Below are positions 1-11,582 of a DNA stretch of 43,188 nt, piece by piece. The position numbers and the translations under genes are program-made. The notes under the pieces are model-generated. The model did not search any database and was not told the origin of the DNA. It was given only the letters and a program-made list of their open reading frames with translations. Source of the stretch: Hyphochytrium catenoides (taxonomy: Eukaryota; Sar; Hyphochytriomycetes; Hyphochytriales; Hyphochytriaceae); NCBI GenBank assembly GCA_900088475.1, contig FLMG01003852.1:1-43188 (forward strand), given 5' to 3'. Position 1 is the stretch's first letter. Each line of letters begins with the position of its first letter.

Positions 1-3000
1 AGTTGTCTACTTTTTTATGAGATGGGGATGGATGTCAGCACGACCACAGTGGCGTGTGAAGACGCTTGCTGCTAGAACCGCCGCATCACATCGCTCCTAA
101 TCTTTTTATAAAATTCACTCCCCCTGTATCACTCTGTGGATCATCGTCATCATCACGGCATCCTAGCAAGTACATGTATCGGGCGGAGCACCAAGAAGCT
201 GCTCTATCTATCATTCTGTTCCTGATTCTTATTGAGGGTTACAAGAGCATCATCCTCTCTGTTTGGACGACCGAAAACAAGTATACAGAAAGGTCTAGGA
301 CCAACAACTACGGAGCAAGCTGATGTTTTTTGATACGGAGTGCAGTTCTATGGGGGGGGAATACAGACAAGGAGTACACAACTATTGTGTGCTTTGTGAA
401 GGACCTTCCTTAACAGGAACTATGAACTATGCAGATATTTGAGGCAACAAGCCCAAACCAGGGGAGGATGGCAGTTCCTGTTCCATCGTGTCATGCTGGT
501 TCGTTGATCCTTGGATGCTGATGCCTGGACGCTGCTGCTGTCTTGTTGTTGGACCACCAGATTTAAGAAGGGAGTTGTTGTTTTACAACACAAGTATTCA
601 AGATGAATGGTCCCTCCTGTACAGATTGTCGTACAGATTACTCATACACTTTGTTGTCTTGCATGCATCAAACTGACTCTTTCTGATACCCAGTGTAAAG
701 GAGCTTCATGTATGACGGCCTGTCAGAAAAAATGCCTTTGATCTGCAGAACGAACAATGTCGTTCGGCGGGATTGGTGGCGGCTTTCGCACTTTTTTTGT
801 AACCAGTGATAGCTGGGTCCCAGCAGGTGGAATGGCCTGTCTTTGTACCAAGAAAAATGCCGTCCATTCTTTGTGATTTCAGTTCTCTTTCTGCGGATCA
901 TGGAGAAGCATAACAGGAATCAGGTTAGGTTCTGACACTTTGTTATCCAGTCTCTTGCGATATGGTGGAGGTGGTAGACTTCGTGGGCTCCGATCCGTCC
1001 AATAGTTCGTCCCTTATTGCTTGCTTTTATTAGTTCTTCTATTATGGGCTTCTGGGATGGCTGCCAGCAGCAACATCGGCGGAAAGCGATAGAGAGAATT
1101 TCCCGTTCTTGGTTGTCTGGCCTCAAGGGCAGGACTAGAACAACTGGGTACATATTGGAGATGATGGTGGTATAACGAAGAAGAAGGTTGACCGCAGTGA
1201 GCATTGAGTGGTACTAGGACAGCATGCTGCGAGAGGGCGACCTCCAGTACGGAAAGACGGACCTGTGTGGTGCTGGTTTGCTGGTAGGTAGTAGATTCAC
1301 CTAAGACCAAAAGTGCTGGTGCACTATCCTTACTACTTGGTCATACTGAAAATTGGAACCGTGTGTTTGTAGTAGTGCTGGTTAGTACAGCAGCGCGAAG
1401 GGCGTGTCACCAACACAATGAGGCTCAGCGCAACGTCCAATACCTACTTTATCATCATCAACGATCGCAAGAGTAACAAGGTAGTAGGAGGAGGAGAGGA
1501 GTACGACGAGAAGATACCCTCTTCTTCTGATCATCTATCATTTTGTAGAAGCGTCTGTTGCGTTGATAGTGTTGCGTTGATAGTGACCCATTCAGTAGAT
1601 AGATAGAGTGGGCTTCCAAACAGGATTTTTATTGCTACGGTATTAAGAGGATGGTGAGGCAAAAAGGCTGTACTGTACCATCTAGGTCGCCGATGAAGGT
1701 GAGCCGCCAATCATCAGCAAGCCTGCTTCTTTTCTTGACAAAGAGCCTTATCGGCATTTTTTGTGGACAAATTGTTCTGATCATCATATAGAACAACAAT
1801 GAATAACCCGCTCATCCATCATTCATGCTCCTCTTCCTTTCACACACAAGCGGATGTCAAGATGCTGCTGCTTAGTCTATTGGTACAGGCCCAAGACGAC
1901 AGATGCTGGAGTGTACACCAACAATCAGCAGCTCAGCAGCTCCCATGTCTGTAGTGCGTACCCGAACGAAGAGCTATCAGCAGGTAGAACTAATTGGTAG
2001 GGCATAGTTCGCAGTATTTCACTTGATGTCACAACAGGGTCGACAGCAAGCTAGTTAGAAAGGTCGTTGTAAGAAGGAAAACAGCATGCATGACTGGTTT
2101 CTACCTTTCAAACAGACATCGCAAGCATGAGTCAGCCAGGCTGCAATAGGGTCAGATTGGAAGACTATGACGACAATAAAGCAGGGCATTGGCAACAAAG
2201 CGTCATCATCGAATAGGACTGCTAGTCTGCACCACCTTATGGGACGTGGACCTAGATGAACGCCACCATCGGATTTGCTGTTTGCTCTATTGTTCTTCCT
2301 ACTGGTGGTATTCTCTTCTCGTCTGCTGATTACTTCCAGCAACAGAAGGGACTGAATTCTATATATAAGGTCCTATGGGATAATAGGCGTGCACCAGTTC
2401 TTCACTGTACACGTTGGAAAGAGAATCAGTGTTCAAAGACCTCGTGTCCTATCATGGTGGGGACTAAAAAATTGAGAGTGGTCGGTGAAACAAGCGAGCT
2501 TGCTTGAATCCAGATAAAGGTCGGCTTTGAGTAGTGAGAGCCAGAACATGCAGCGCGGCGGCGTCGGTCTCCTGCTCACTTGTGGCGTTGTCCGAAAACT
2601 TCCCCTACTACTTTCTTCCGACTCCTTATGACCAGCACTGGGACAGCCACACCGCCTCAAAGAACTCAACCTGCTTGGGTCTAGTCCTATTTCAGCTACA
2701 ATGTGGACACCTTCTTTAACATATCGCTTCTTTTGACATATCACTACTCGTGACGGGATGGAACCTTGTCTCAAGCAGAGCCCAATGGCATAAGAGAAGG
2801 GACATCGTTGCTATGATCAACGATTCCGTAGACTGATGCACCCTCGACTTATATTTTGACTTCAAACCATATTCTTTCGCCTCCTTCCTGCTACTTCCCC
2901 TAGATGATGCTTGATGATGGGCCCACAACAATGCTCTCCGCTGTTGTATCAAGCATGCATACTAACCGTGACTGGCTATGTCAATGTGCTTTTGATCACC

Positions 3001-3658
3001 ACAACGGCGTGTTTGATGTAAGGGACACATTATTTTCCTAAGTGTGATGTTGGCTTGTACTACTGGAAGTATATCACCAGAAACTAGATACTCGAGAGAG
3101 GACTGCGACGTAATTATCAATAAATGACGGCGAAGTAGTTGCAAATTGCTTGACCCCGGTCATCAAGACTAGACATTGCACCATGGGGTTCTTCTATCGC
3201 TGACATGTGTGACCTTTGATGCCCTATATTGCTCAATGTTTGTCTCTGTCATCAGAGTCATGGCCGGATGTCTTATAGACTGAACACTATTAGCTACAAT
3301 TAACATCAAATTATATCAATACTGCTTTATCTTCTTCCTTGACATACTTCTCTTCACATGATGTATGGCAGAAAGGGCGCGGAAAAATAGGTCTAAATTG
3401 CGACGGACAGCCTTTGGCAAAATGTGATCTTCCCTTCTCTTTTCCTCATTTACCACCTTCAATGATTGAGATTACTGGCAACCGGAGCAGAAGTACTACT
3501 GATGTGTTGCGTACAGATCAACGATGCGTTGAGCTATGGCGTCTATTATAATAGCTTGGTATGGTACATAGTCTAAGCCTAATCTGTAACAACGGCGATA
3601 AGTGAGAACCACTTTCGGTGCTGTCGTCATCTATGGTGCAACATCAGCTAATCGCTTC
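1..3658. other. Region with no recognisable gene
   Basis: I examined the open frames on both strands. All are short (under about 115 codons), overlap each other in several frames, and show no domain, conserved motif or convincing exon junction that I recognise. The longest, a 113-codon minus-strand frame at 2433-2774, is rich in Arg, Ser and Pro and looks like chance. The stretch may hold exons of a divergent gene, UTRs or plain intergenic DNA; only transcripts could tell. Confidence 0.5.
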
Positions 3659-5354
3659 TCAAGAAGCACTTGTCGCGCTTGCTCTTCGCTTACTGGGAGG
3701 AGACGAGGAAGAAGATGACGGTGCGAACACGCCGGCGCTGCTAGGCAGCTCGGATATTTTTTGAGAGTGAGGAGATGGTGCAAAGGATGAGGAAGAAGCA
3801 CTTGATGTCGCGGAGGGTCTGTTCTTCAACATCCTGGCGTGTAGAGTACAATAGCCACCTGGTCTTGCTCCCGTTGTGCAGTCGTCCATCTTACATTGTC
3901 CGCCACCATGGCGGATGCAAAGTCCTCCAGTCTTCGCCGAGTTATTGCAGCCCGAGTAGCCACATCTTTCTCCTCCCCCGTGCCTTTTACATAGCCCTCT
4001 GTCACAGGAGGGAACATAGCAGGATGGCAGAAAGAGGACGATGTGAGACTATGATAGCCGGCATAATGTTGAAATTCACAAACAGTTACCTGGTTTTTGA
4101 TATATTGGGGCAGCCCTCAACCGAGCATTTCCGCCGCCTGGGCCACTTCGTTGGCTTCCGCTCTCGGCCATGTCTGTCAATGGGTGGGGCAATCGCGGCG
4201 GAGCTTCTTCCTGACCTCGCAGCCGTCTTTGTCGTCGCAGTATCACTTACCGACGGCGCAGCTTCCGATGATTCTTCGGCAGATGAGGGATTCATCAAAA
4301 TGTATCCTTCTTTCTGTTTCTTTTTCGCTCCAGCTGATGTTCTTTCTTCATGCTGCACGTCGGCCTCCTGATGCAGCTCATGAGATGGCCTTGCTCCTGC
4401 GACATCCCCTGGTTGTTCTGCGTCTTCTTGGCATGACGCCTTCTCCATTTCCCTTCTGGTTGCCTGTTGTTTTGCTCTCTGGGTTGATCTATAGGCAACT
4501 CTTTCCACATGAAGAGCAGGAGAACCTGCCGAGTACTGGTCTCCAGTCCGTTCCCGTGCTCCTTCGGGGGACATCCTTGGCGGTTGTTTATTTAGTGACT
4601 CCTGTAACGATGAGCCTCTCTTCTCTACCTTTCTTATTAGCCGAGCTCCCTCTGGACGATCTCCGTGGGCATACGAAGGAAACCTTCCACTGGACCTTCC
4701 ACTGGATAAGGATTGGAAAGAACCATTGCGAGGATCGCCTGTGTAGTCCGCAGCGAGGTATGATTGACGAAATGAGAGGGGACCGGTAGAAGGAGACCTT
4801 GTAAGCGGATCGACTATACTCTCGCCAGCTTCTACGTCTTCTCTCCACCGAGAAGAGCTCCAATCGCGAGAGCTTCTTGTCACTCCCATCGGCGGCGGGT
4901 CATCGAGTGAACCGTAGACACCTCCACTTATAACACGAGGATAGTACCGAAAGTAACTGCTCTCACGGTCAGGATGAGGATATAGAGCCTCTGACCAAAA
5001 TGACGGCTGCAACCTCGCTGCGTCCCCTCTCATTCTTCCAGCAGCAGGATCGCTATGTGCGCGAGATCTCGAAGTACGTAATATTCCTCCGCTTCCTGCA
5101 TCGCCAGCGCGCGATGGCGGTAGAGGAAGAGATGGAGTCCGAAAAAGAGCCGGCGAAGAAGGAGCATCAGTCCCACCGCCGCCAGGGCTGTTGTTGAAAG
5201 GGCCAGAGCCAAACGCAGGAGAGGTATACCAGGAAATGTCAGGTCTCTCATCAAAGGCGAACTCCGAATCTCGAGCGTGAGCTAGACAGGTGCCATTGAA
5301 CTTTGCATATCTATAGCACCCATCCACAGAGCAAAGCTGGTTTCTTCGTGCCAT
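3659..5354 (-). CDS. WRKY19-like zinc-finger protein, paralogue A (two exons, 534 aa)
   Basis: Exon 1 runs 5354-4090 and exon 2 runs 3998-3659, joined over a 91-base GT-AG intron (AG|GTAACT donor, GTGACAG acceptor) that splits an Arg codon. The protein has four fingers of the form C-x4-C-x9-C-x2-H, at about residues 8-26, 410-428, 434-452 and 457-475. The last three are separated by HGGG-type linkers. This pattern is that of WRKY19-like zinc fingers, proteins of largely unknown function often assumed to bind nucleic acid; there is no WRKY domain here. A basic stretch (KPTKWPRRRK) sits just before finger 2 and could be a nuclear signal. The 380-residue middle is rich in Ser, Arg, Pro and Glu and looks disordered. 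The tail after finger 4 is Ser/Ala-rich. The start at 5354 puts finger 1 eight residues in and is the natural choice. The intron cuts finger 2 at the same codon as in the paralogue at 15852-17456, which strongly supports the model. Confidence 0.85.
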
Positions 5355-6433
5355 CGTCGTGACAGAAGTTCGACCTTGAATGATGAGAAGGAGGCTCTTC
5401 CTCTTCTTCTAGCCTTTCATTCCTAGTTCTGATGGACGTCACGCTTCCTTCAGCTGCCCGCCCTTCCCATTGGCAGCGCCAGTACTACTACTGTCGTCTG
5501 CTCCGTCATTCCTTTTACTATCGGATGCTCTTCATGGCTCCTGGAAGACGACCTAAGGATTTAATGGGCCGCTGCGTCCCGAAAACCAACATACAAGGCG
5601 ACTTAACAGCAGTATGTGGTTATTGCTGGGACGGAGCCGCCACAAAAAGAGAAGAGAAGACTGAGGACTCAGAGCTGCAAAAGGCACCAAAGGGACTAGG
5701 AATATCGATGAGCAAGTAAGGAGTAATGCAAGAAGAAGCGCCGTTTGTCCATCGAGAACCACCAACCAGCGCAGAAAGAGAAAACAGAGAAGAGAGGACT
5801 TACAAGAGAGGGGGTCGAAATGCAGTCAAATAGAGTGGTTCCAAGGTCAAATTATGGGGCGATTTGAAGATGCTGACATAGAGATGCCGACGCGCAGTCG
5901 ATAGAGTGAAACGAGAAGATCAAAGAGCCTAACAGATCGAAGCGAGCCTGCAGGAAGTGTGCAAGGACGATGATCACTGGCGGCGCCAAAGCAGCTGAGG
6001 CTCGCTCTTAGGAGAACAATGAAAATCGAGAGGACGAGAGGAAAGACGGATAAACAGCAGAGCGAAAGGAGGACGATGGAAGAGTTAGACCTTAATAGAA
6101 AAAGCTAGGGAAGATGCTCGTTCCGTTTTGCTTCCTCATGACAAAGAAATAGAGCTCTCCTTTTCTGCCATCTTCTATAGGCACGATAATGGACAAAACA
6201 TGTAGAGTTAAAGCGAAGACAGTCACAAGGAGAGCGAACTAATAGTAAGACGCTCTCCTATTACAGAAAGCATACAGAAGCTTATTTGGCCGCGACCGAG
6301 GTGACAGACAGGCATAAGCTGCATAACCCCTGCATAATAATCAAAACAAGAAAGGGAAGAAAGGAGTTGGACACGACCTTGCCTCATTGCATATCGAGAG
6401 AGACATCAGGAGGGTGTAACGAGCCCTTGCTGC

Positions 6434-6452
6434 CTCCCTCTCTCTCTCTCTC
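6434..6452. repeat. CT dinucleotide microsatellite
   Basis: This is a run of CT units with one interruption. It is ordinary simple sequence. Confidence 0.8.
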
Positions 6453-7874
6453 AAGCTATCCCTCCTTGCGCCATTCAACAGATTGAGACCAAAACTCAAG
6501 CAGAGTAGGGCAATGGCTAGCTTCATAGCGACAAGAAACTAGCTACTGAACACATCTCGAACAGGCACATGCTGCCCACCAAGAGAGGGATGGGAAGGAG
6601 GACATCGGCAACAGAAACAGGCGCTCAGGAAGGTGAGGAGATCCTTTAAAGCAGCCGGAGTAGGGCAAAAGCTTTGGACTTGTCACTTCGTAAGGGAAGG
6701 GTCGGCACTGGCCCTCTGTCTCACCCACTATTTCTGTGCCTCTCCTCGCTGTGGGCGGAGTGTGGAAGGCATAGCCTTCTAGATCCTTCAAGGTTTCTAG
6801 TATCCTCCAGTGAATTTTTCTTCTTATGGGTAGGTGCGGGAATAGAACACTAAGATGAACAGAAGAGGAAGCAACCATGTCGAGGTAAGAAGGGAAACAG
6901 CGAGGACAAAAGCCTGTCTTCTACTACGTGTACTAGGAAGGGTTTGCATCAAAGAGCATCCAAAGCGGAAGAAAGGGAGGGAAGTGCTGGTTCTAGCTAC
7001 AAAGCTGAAGAAAAATTAATTGGAGCTGCTGAAAGGGTGTGCTGTCTGCGTGTCTGCTTTCTCACTGAACCTATACTTCTTCTACCTATTGTCCACCTCG
7101 CCACCGTCTTGTGACCTATCCCTCTCTTTCCTCAACGCTTCGCCTCCTTCTTCTGCCACCACGGACAAGCTGACGTCAGCTCTTTCTCATCGCGGATATT
7201 GCTGATCAGTGAAGGTGCAGGATGTTAGGTCGGAAGGTGATCATCAGTAGACCCAGCAGATCCTTGATCCTTGTCCCCATCCGTCTGTCCACACAATATT
7301 CGCTAGTCTAGTGCTCACCTGCTGTCGCTCGCACCTCTCTCAGCTATAATTGGTCCTCACAGTCAACCCTTCCTGAAAAACGTCTCTCTCTGCACAGTCT
7401 CACATCCACTGTCAAGGATCTCTCCTTCCTCATCCACCATTCATTTTCCTCCTCCTTCCTTCCTTCTCTGTCCATACTTCACAGGCTTGTAGCCCTTGTA
7501 GGCGACGCCGCTCCTTCAGAAGGATGTCCAACTAGAGGTTCTTCTTCTGTGTTAGTCAGTAGTGGAGGTTCGAGAGAGAGGAAGAGGAGCTGGAAGAGGC
7601 GGCGTGTAAATAAGACAGAGCAAGCTGGACGGGCACGATATAACTGCATTTTTGTAAAGCATCACAACAAACAGGGAAGAAAAGAGTGGCCCCTTTAGCC
7701 TGGGTGCCGCAAGAGTGTGAGAACATGTACGGTTCACCTAGACGAGGTACGCGGTAGATAAGCTAAAAGACTGCTGAGGTAGTGAGACAGAGTTTACTAG
7801 CAAAATCAAGGGCTTGGAAAAGTTCCTCTGTCCTACTTGTAGTTTGGTCGGACTTACACTATACAGGCTAAGAT

Positions 7875-7909
7875 ATAGGCGATGTCTCTTCTCAGAAGAC
7901 ATCGCCTAT
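7875..7909. repeat. 13-bp perfect inverted repeat (hairpin)
   Basis: Arms ATAGGCGATGTCT (7875-7887) and AGACATCGCCTAT (7897-7909) are exact reverse complements around a 9-base spacer. No coding frame is linked to it. It could be a hairpin in a transcript, a protein-binding site or chance. Confidence 0.7.
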
Positions 7910-10582
7910 CTACACGGCAGAACTTGAAGAGTCCCTCTTTACTTCCGCATGTGCTGGATAAACTTCATGGGCCAAATGTAACATGTGCAAGGAGGAAAAC
8001 AGAAGAGTAGTACAAGGGCGGCAGATCATGGCACTCCCTTTGACCTCATGGAGAATCATGAAGAGAACAGAGATGTTCGCAGGCCTCCTTCTAGCTCTAT
8101 AGCAGCATTTAGCCACGTCAGAGCCCCAGCGCTCCCACCCTCCTGTCCTTCATTGAGCTGTGTCAATTTTAGTGGTCAATATCAGAAACAACCCTGCGTT
8201 TGACTACTTATGGGTGATATCGCCTTTCAAAGGAAGAAGGTCCTGAACACCCACCCCTCCACCACCACATGCGACACGCTGGCAACCACCTCTGCCCCTG
8301 CAGAGACTTCTTCTCTTCTCAGTAGATCTTATTGAGCATTGTGCCAATTTTTATAGCCCACTAACAATCGTAGTCCCTTTTATAGTAAAAGATGTAGGAA
8401 ATTGCAACGTATCAGTCAGTGTCAAAATCATCATGATGATGGCGATGGGGATGGAAGATAGCCTCATCTGCCGCTCCCACTAATTCAAACGAAGAAGAAA
8501 CGAAAGCAGAGACTATTTAGTTCTATTATTGCCGATCTTTGCTGGCTGCTGCTTGTTGCTCGTGGCGTCGCTGCACCGGCTGGCTGTGTGGAGCGGCTCA
8601 ATCAATGGCTTTAGTTTGCTTGGAGATATTTAGGTCTGGAGACCGATAATTTGAAGGGCCTGTTGTCCTTACGTGGGTTAGGTTATAGGTTATGGCATGA
8701 TAGACACGAAGCACTCATGGTCTTATGGTCGGAGGAAGAAGAACATGGAGGAGGAATCATCGGTGGATGGATGGCTAGGAGCTGGGGAAAGGATAAAGAA
8801 CGTTACAGAGATTACTTTGTGCTGGCAACTTTGCCACGGATACGAGCAGTCATGATGGCTGGTGGCGGTGGTGGTGGTGGTCACCACTTATGTTAACTCT
8901 AGAGAAAAGAAAACATTCTCTAGTACTGTCATCAATTAGCTCTTCTTCTTCAATCAGCCGCAGGTTAATACAGCTCCAGACATCGTTGTGAGCATGATCA
9001 GCAGTAACTATTGAGTCTGCCACCTACTAGTGCTCGGCGGCGGCGGCTGAGACCATTATCATGCCTTCTTTTGCATTCAACTTTTTTCTTAATCCTACTT
9101 TCCTCTCAATCTGTTCTCGTCCTGCTACTACTTCTATTATGGCGCCAACGGCGGTGGCTCAGCAGCATCTATTGAAAGAACAGACAATATCAGAGAAGAT
9201 ATTGCTTTCCAGGTTCCACAGCTTGTTCTTGCCAATCCCTTGTTTATGAAATAGCACAACTGTTAGCTCGCACATCATTCTTCAACCGAAAAAAGGAACA
9301 TCAAATCAATGCGGAAGATGCTGTTGTTCTTCTCTTGCATGCACTGCTATAACCTTTTGCCTCTTTCTTGATTACGGACACGCATTCGCATCGTATGCAT
9401 ATCTTGGCGTCTATAGCTGGTGTAAGAAGTAGTATAAGAGGTAGACAGTTGACGGCGGGCATTCAAACAAATCTAGTTGTAATTTCTCAGCGTCGTTGCT
9501 ATATTTTCGACAATAGATAAATCAACCTCAGCGCATACTACGTACGCAGACAACTTCAACCGTGCCAAGAATCCAACAAGAGTTAACAATCGCATAATCC
9601 AATCTGATGACAGGAATTATTCGCCTCGAACTGTCGGTAAGGATCTGTTCCTCGAATTCTCCGTTGTTGATGGTTTGTTCCCGCCGTGGTTTCTGGTGAT
9701 TTCTTCCCTTTTTTACATCTTTCGATTCTTCATAGCACTTCTTTCGAAGGGGCTCTAAGCCCTACCTGCCCTCCTCCTCTTTTTACTTAGCTACACTCTT
9801 ACTTCTCTGCCTTCCATGGAGTTTAAAGCGTCCTCCTTGCTGGGTGAAGCATGAGCTGTGCATCGAGCTCCTCCTTTAAAAGTGTCGTCTGTATCAAGCT
9901 CAACAGCACCCCTGCAGGACTCCTGGCAATAACAAGAACAGGTTTCCGTAGAAACAGCTAGGCGGTGGTACCTAAGCGTAGCAAGGCTAAGAGTATTCAC
10001 CCAACAAAGACTTTGCGCCGGCTCGTCTTGCACCTCTGGGCCTTAAAGAAGGAACAATAATGGTTCATAGTGAGTTGTTTTTCAATAGTGTTGATCGCTG
10101 TTGGCGGCAAATGTCGTCATTGGACGTTTGGGATGCTGTGCGAATTGCTAGCTGGCTCAATGAGACTTCCTCTGCATCTCTTGTGTCACCCCTTGAATCG
10201 CTCAACCGTCCGGAGGTGGTGACGCCTTCTTTTAAAAGTGGTCCTCCGACGCACCACAAGGGCTTCTACCTTATAACTGTAGCGACTATAGAAGAAAAAC
10301 TGTTATCAAGGAACCAACGGAACTTTGTTGAGTTCTCGATTCCTTTATTTAGCTTTGACTCTCTCATTATACATTATAAACCTGAGAAGGCTACTGGAAG
10401 ATGATTGATGGTTTATAGTAGGGTAGAGTATACTTTGTTAAAGAAGGGATGTTGATAGCTACTACTAATAAGTAAGAAGAGGAGAAGAAGAAGAGGAGGA
10501 GAAGAAGAAGAAGAAGGAGACGAATGAAAGGAGAAGAAGAAGGAGGAAAAGAAGAAGAAGAGAAAAAAAGAGTAGACAAGAG

Positions 10583-10774
10583 CTACAAAACCCTGGACTC
10601 TATAACGCGTTCTCCTCCACCACCCTGACCATCAATGTCGGAAAAGGAAGAAGAACCATAGCTGAAGTCTTCCGCAATAATGATAGGAGATGGCGGAGGA
10701 GAAGAAGAAGACGGCATGGCGCCGAGACCATCATCATCATCGCGCTCAATCATGCAAGCTAGGGCGGCGTCCAA
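10583..10774 (-). pseudogene. C-terminal ORF fragment of retroelement copy 1
   Basis: The fragment reads MDAALACMIERDDDDGLGA and ends in GGGGERVIESRVL before TAG. The frame is open further upstream (RQLD) and is matched residue for residue by the frame at 11653-11838: the QLD-ALA-IER-DDDGLGA block, AED-F-Y-SS, GGGGERV-ESR-L and the stop are shared. Differences between the copies are often conservative (Ile/Val, Asp/Glu, Tyr kept), which suggests that this was a translated reading frame before decay. I infer that it is the C terminus of the element's polyprotein, but I do not recognise a domain in it. Confidence 0.5.
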
Positions 10775-11066
10775 CTGCCGAACAGAAATACGTTTCAGAA
10801 TCTGAATTGCACTCTTCTCTTAAAGAATCGCGAAAGAAGTTCTGGTGGTATGGAGAGTCAGAACCTTTGTTGCCAGCCGGGACCAATATAATGACGAAGA
10901 CGATGGGAAGCCTCAAGAGCGGCACGATCACTCTGAAGCCCGACCAGCTGTTGTACAGAGAGTCCAGGATCTGCGGCGCAGCACCACCAAAAGACTCCCA
11001 GACGAGCGCCAAAGATAGCCCCACAGCCCGGCAGGGACCCTTATACGCCCTCACCTTCACTTTCTC

Positions 11067-11160
11067 AGACAAACGACCTTGGTAGCCGGCATGGACTGCT
11101 GCATAGGAAGGGTTCTTAGACAAACGACCCTGGTAGCCGGCATGGACTGCTGCATAGGAA
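11067..11160. repeat. 51-bp tandem duplication inside the retroelement
   Basis: The unit beginning AGACAAACGACC at 11067 is repeated from 11118 with one change in the first 40 bases. A third, single copy of the same unit is found in retroelement copy 2 at about 12112-12160. On the minus strand the unit stays open and encodes YAAVHAGYQGRLS twice. This looks like a local slippage or unequal-exchange event within copy 1. Confidence 0.85.
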
Positions 11161-11527
11161 GAGGCAACAAAGCTGAGTCCTCTGGGGAGAGGTGGCAAGA
11201 TCGAGCCTCGCACCTACCTCATCAGGACGAGGAGAGAACACTGATGAAGCATAAGAAGAGACGAACGGAGCAGAACCAATGGGGACACCTACCAGCTCCA
11301 CACACCATCCCACCCACTAAACTAGAGACTGCCGCAGGGAAGCCTGGAAGACGCGCAAGGCCAGTCTTTGGCCACCACAACTCGCATTCGCCTAGGTTGA
11401 GCTCTAAGCCGATTTGGGGGCTGCGCTCTTGAAGTATATCAAGGGCCTTAGTGACATCCTCCACCCACCGAGCCAATAAGGCATCCATCTTCAAGGTACC
11501 ACATGTGGAGGTCTAAGGACTTTTTCA
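11116..11527 (-). pseudogene. Reverse transcriptase fragment, frameshifted and catalytically changed
   Basis: On the minus strand the frame ending near 11484 reads LHMWYLEDGCLIGSV, where retroelement RTs have the WYLDDG-type catalytic box; here the first Asp of the DD pair is Glu. A shift into the next frame gives EDVTKALDILQERSPQIGL followed by ELNLGECELWWPK, the usual palm segment after the box. A second shift near 11310 gives VELVGVPIGSAPFV and then LDLATSPQRTQLCCL, again in the order seen in non-LTR RTs. Three colinear RT blocks in three frames make a decayed RT the only reasonable reading. The 5' part of the RT and everything upstream are missing; copy 2 of the same element begins immediately above. 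With two frameshifts and an altered YxDD box, it should be inactive. Confidence 0.8.
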
Positions 11528-11582
11528 GAAAAAGTCGGCTCACTGCTTGAATTGTAGAATAGCTACTTCTATATTATCATAA

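Larger units (their letters stand above)
5355..10469. other. Region with no recognisable gene
   Basis: This stretch lies upstream of the minus-strand zinc-finger gene. Open frames are short and without recognisable domains. The longest is a 114-codon plus frame at 10060-10404 with no motif I know. It contains a short CT microsatellite near 6434, a 13-bp inverted repeat at 7875-7909 and a polyglycine-coding GGT run near 8862-8880 that looks like simple sequence. The promoter and 5' UTR of the zinc-finger gene should lie just above 5354, but I see no clear core element. Confidence 0.45.
10470..11527 (-). mobile_element. Decayed non-LTR-like retroelement, copy 1
   Basis: Read on the minus strand, the element starts with a reverse transcriptase fragment (11527-11116). 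It continues through a segment containing the motif VWESFGGAAPQ (about 11010), then a short C-terminal frame ending at a TAG at 10583. It finishes in a (TTC)n/(TCT)n tract at 10568-10474, seen as GAA units on the plus strand. The order RT, downstream coding segment, stop, simple-repeat tail is that of a 5'-truncated non-LTR retrotransposon. Frameshifts and a changed catalytic residue show it is dead. The stretch from 10583 to about 11160 is clearly related to 11640-12170 (copy 2), which is why I treat it as a dispersed element. The element family name cannot be given from the sequence. Endonuclease and RNase H parts are not visible. Confidence 0.7.

Noticed and set aside
4097-4789. 230-codon plus-strand frame
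   Set aside because: It lies antisense to the zinc-finger exon, is full of Ser, Leu and Pro, and has no domain. It is a shadow of the real gene.
10060-10404. 114-codon plus-strand frame
   Set aside because: No domain and overlapped by an antisense frame. It cannot be told from chance, so it was not listed as a gene.
10746-11213. 155-codon minus-strand frame as an intact gene with membrane helices
   Set aside because: It belongs to the decayed retroelement. The related copy 2 is broken in this frame, and the frame is not continuous with the conserved C-terminal peptide.
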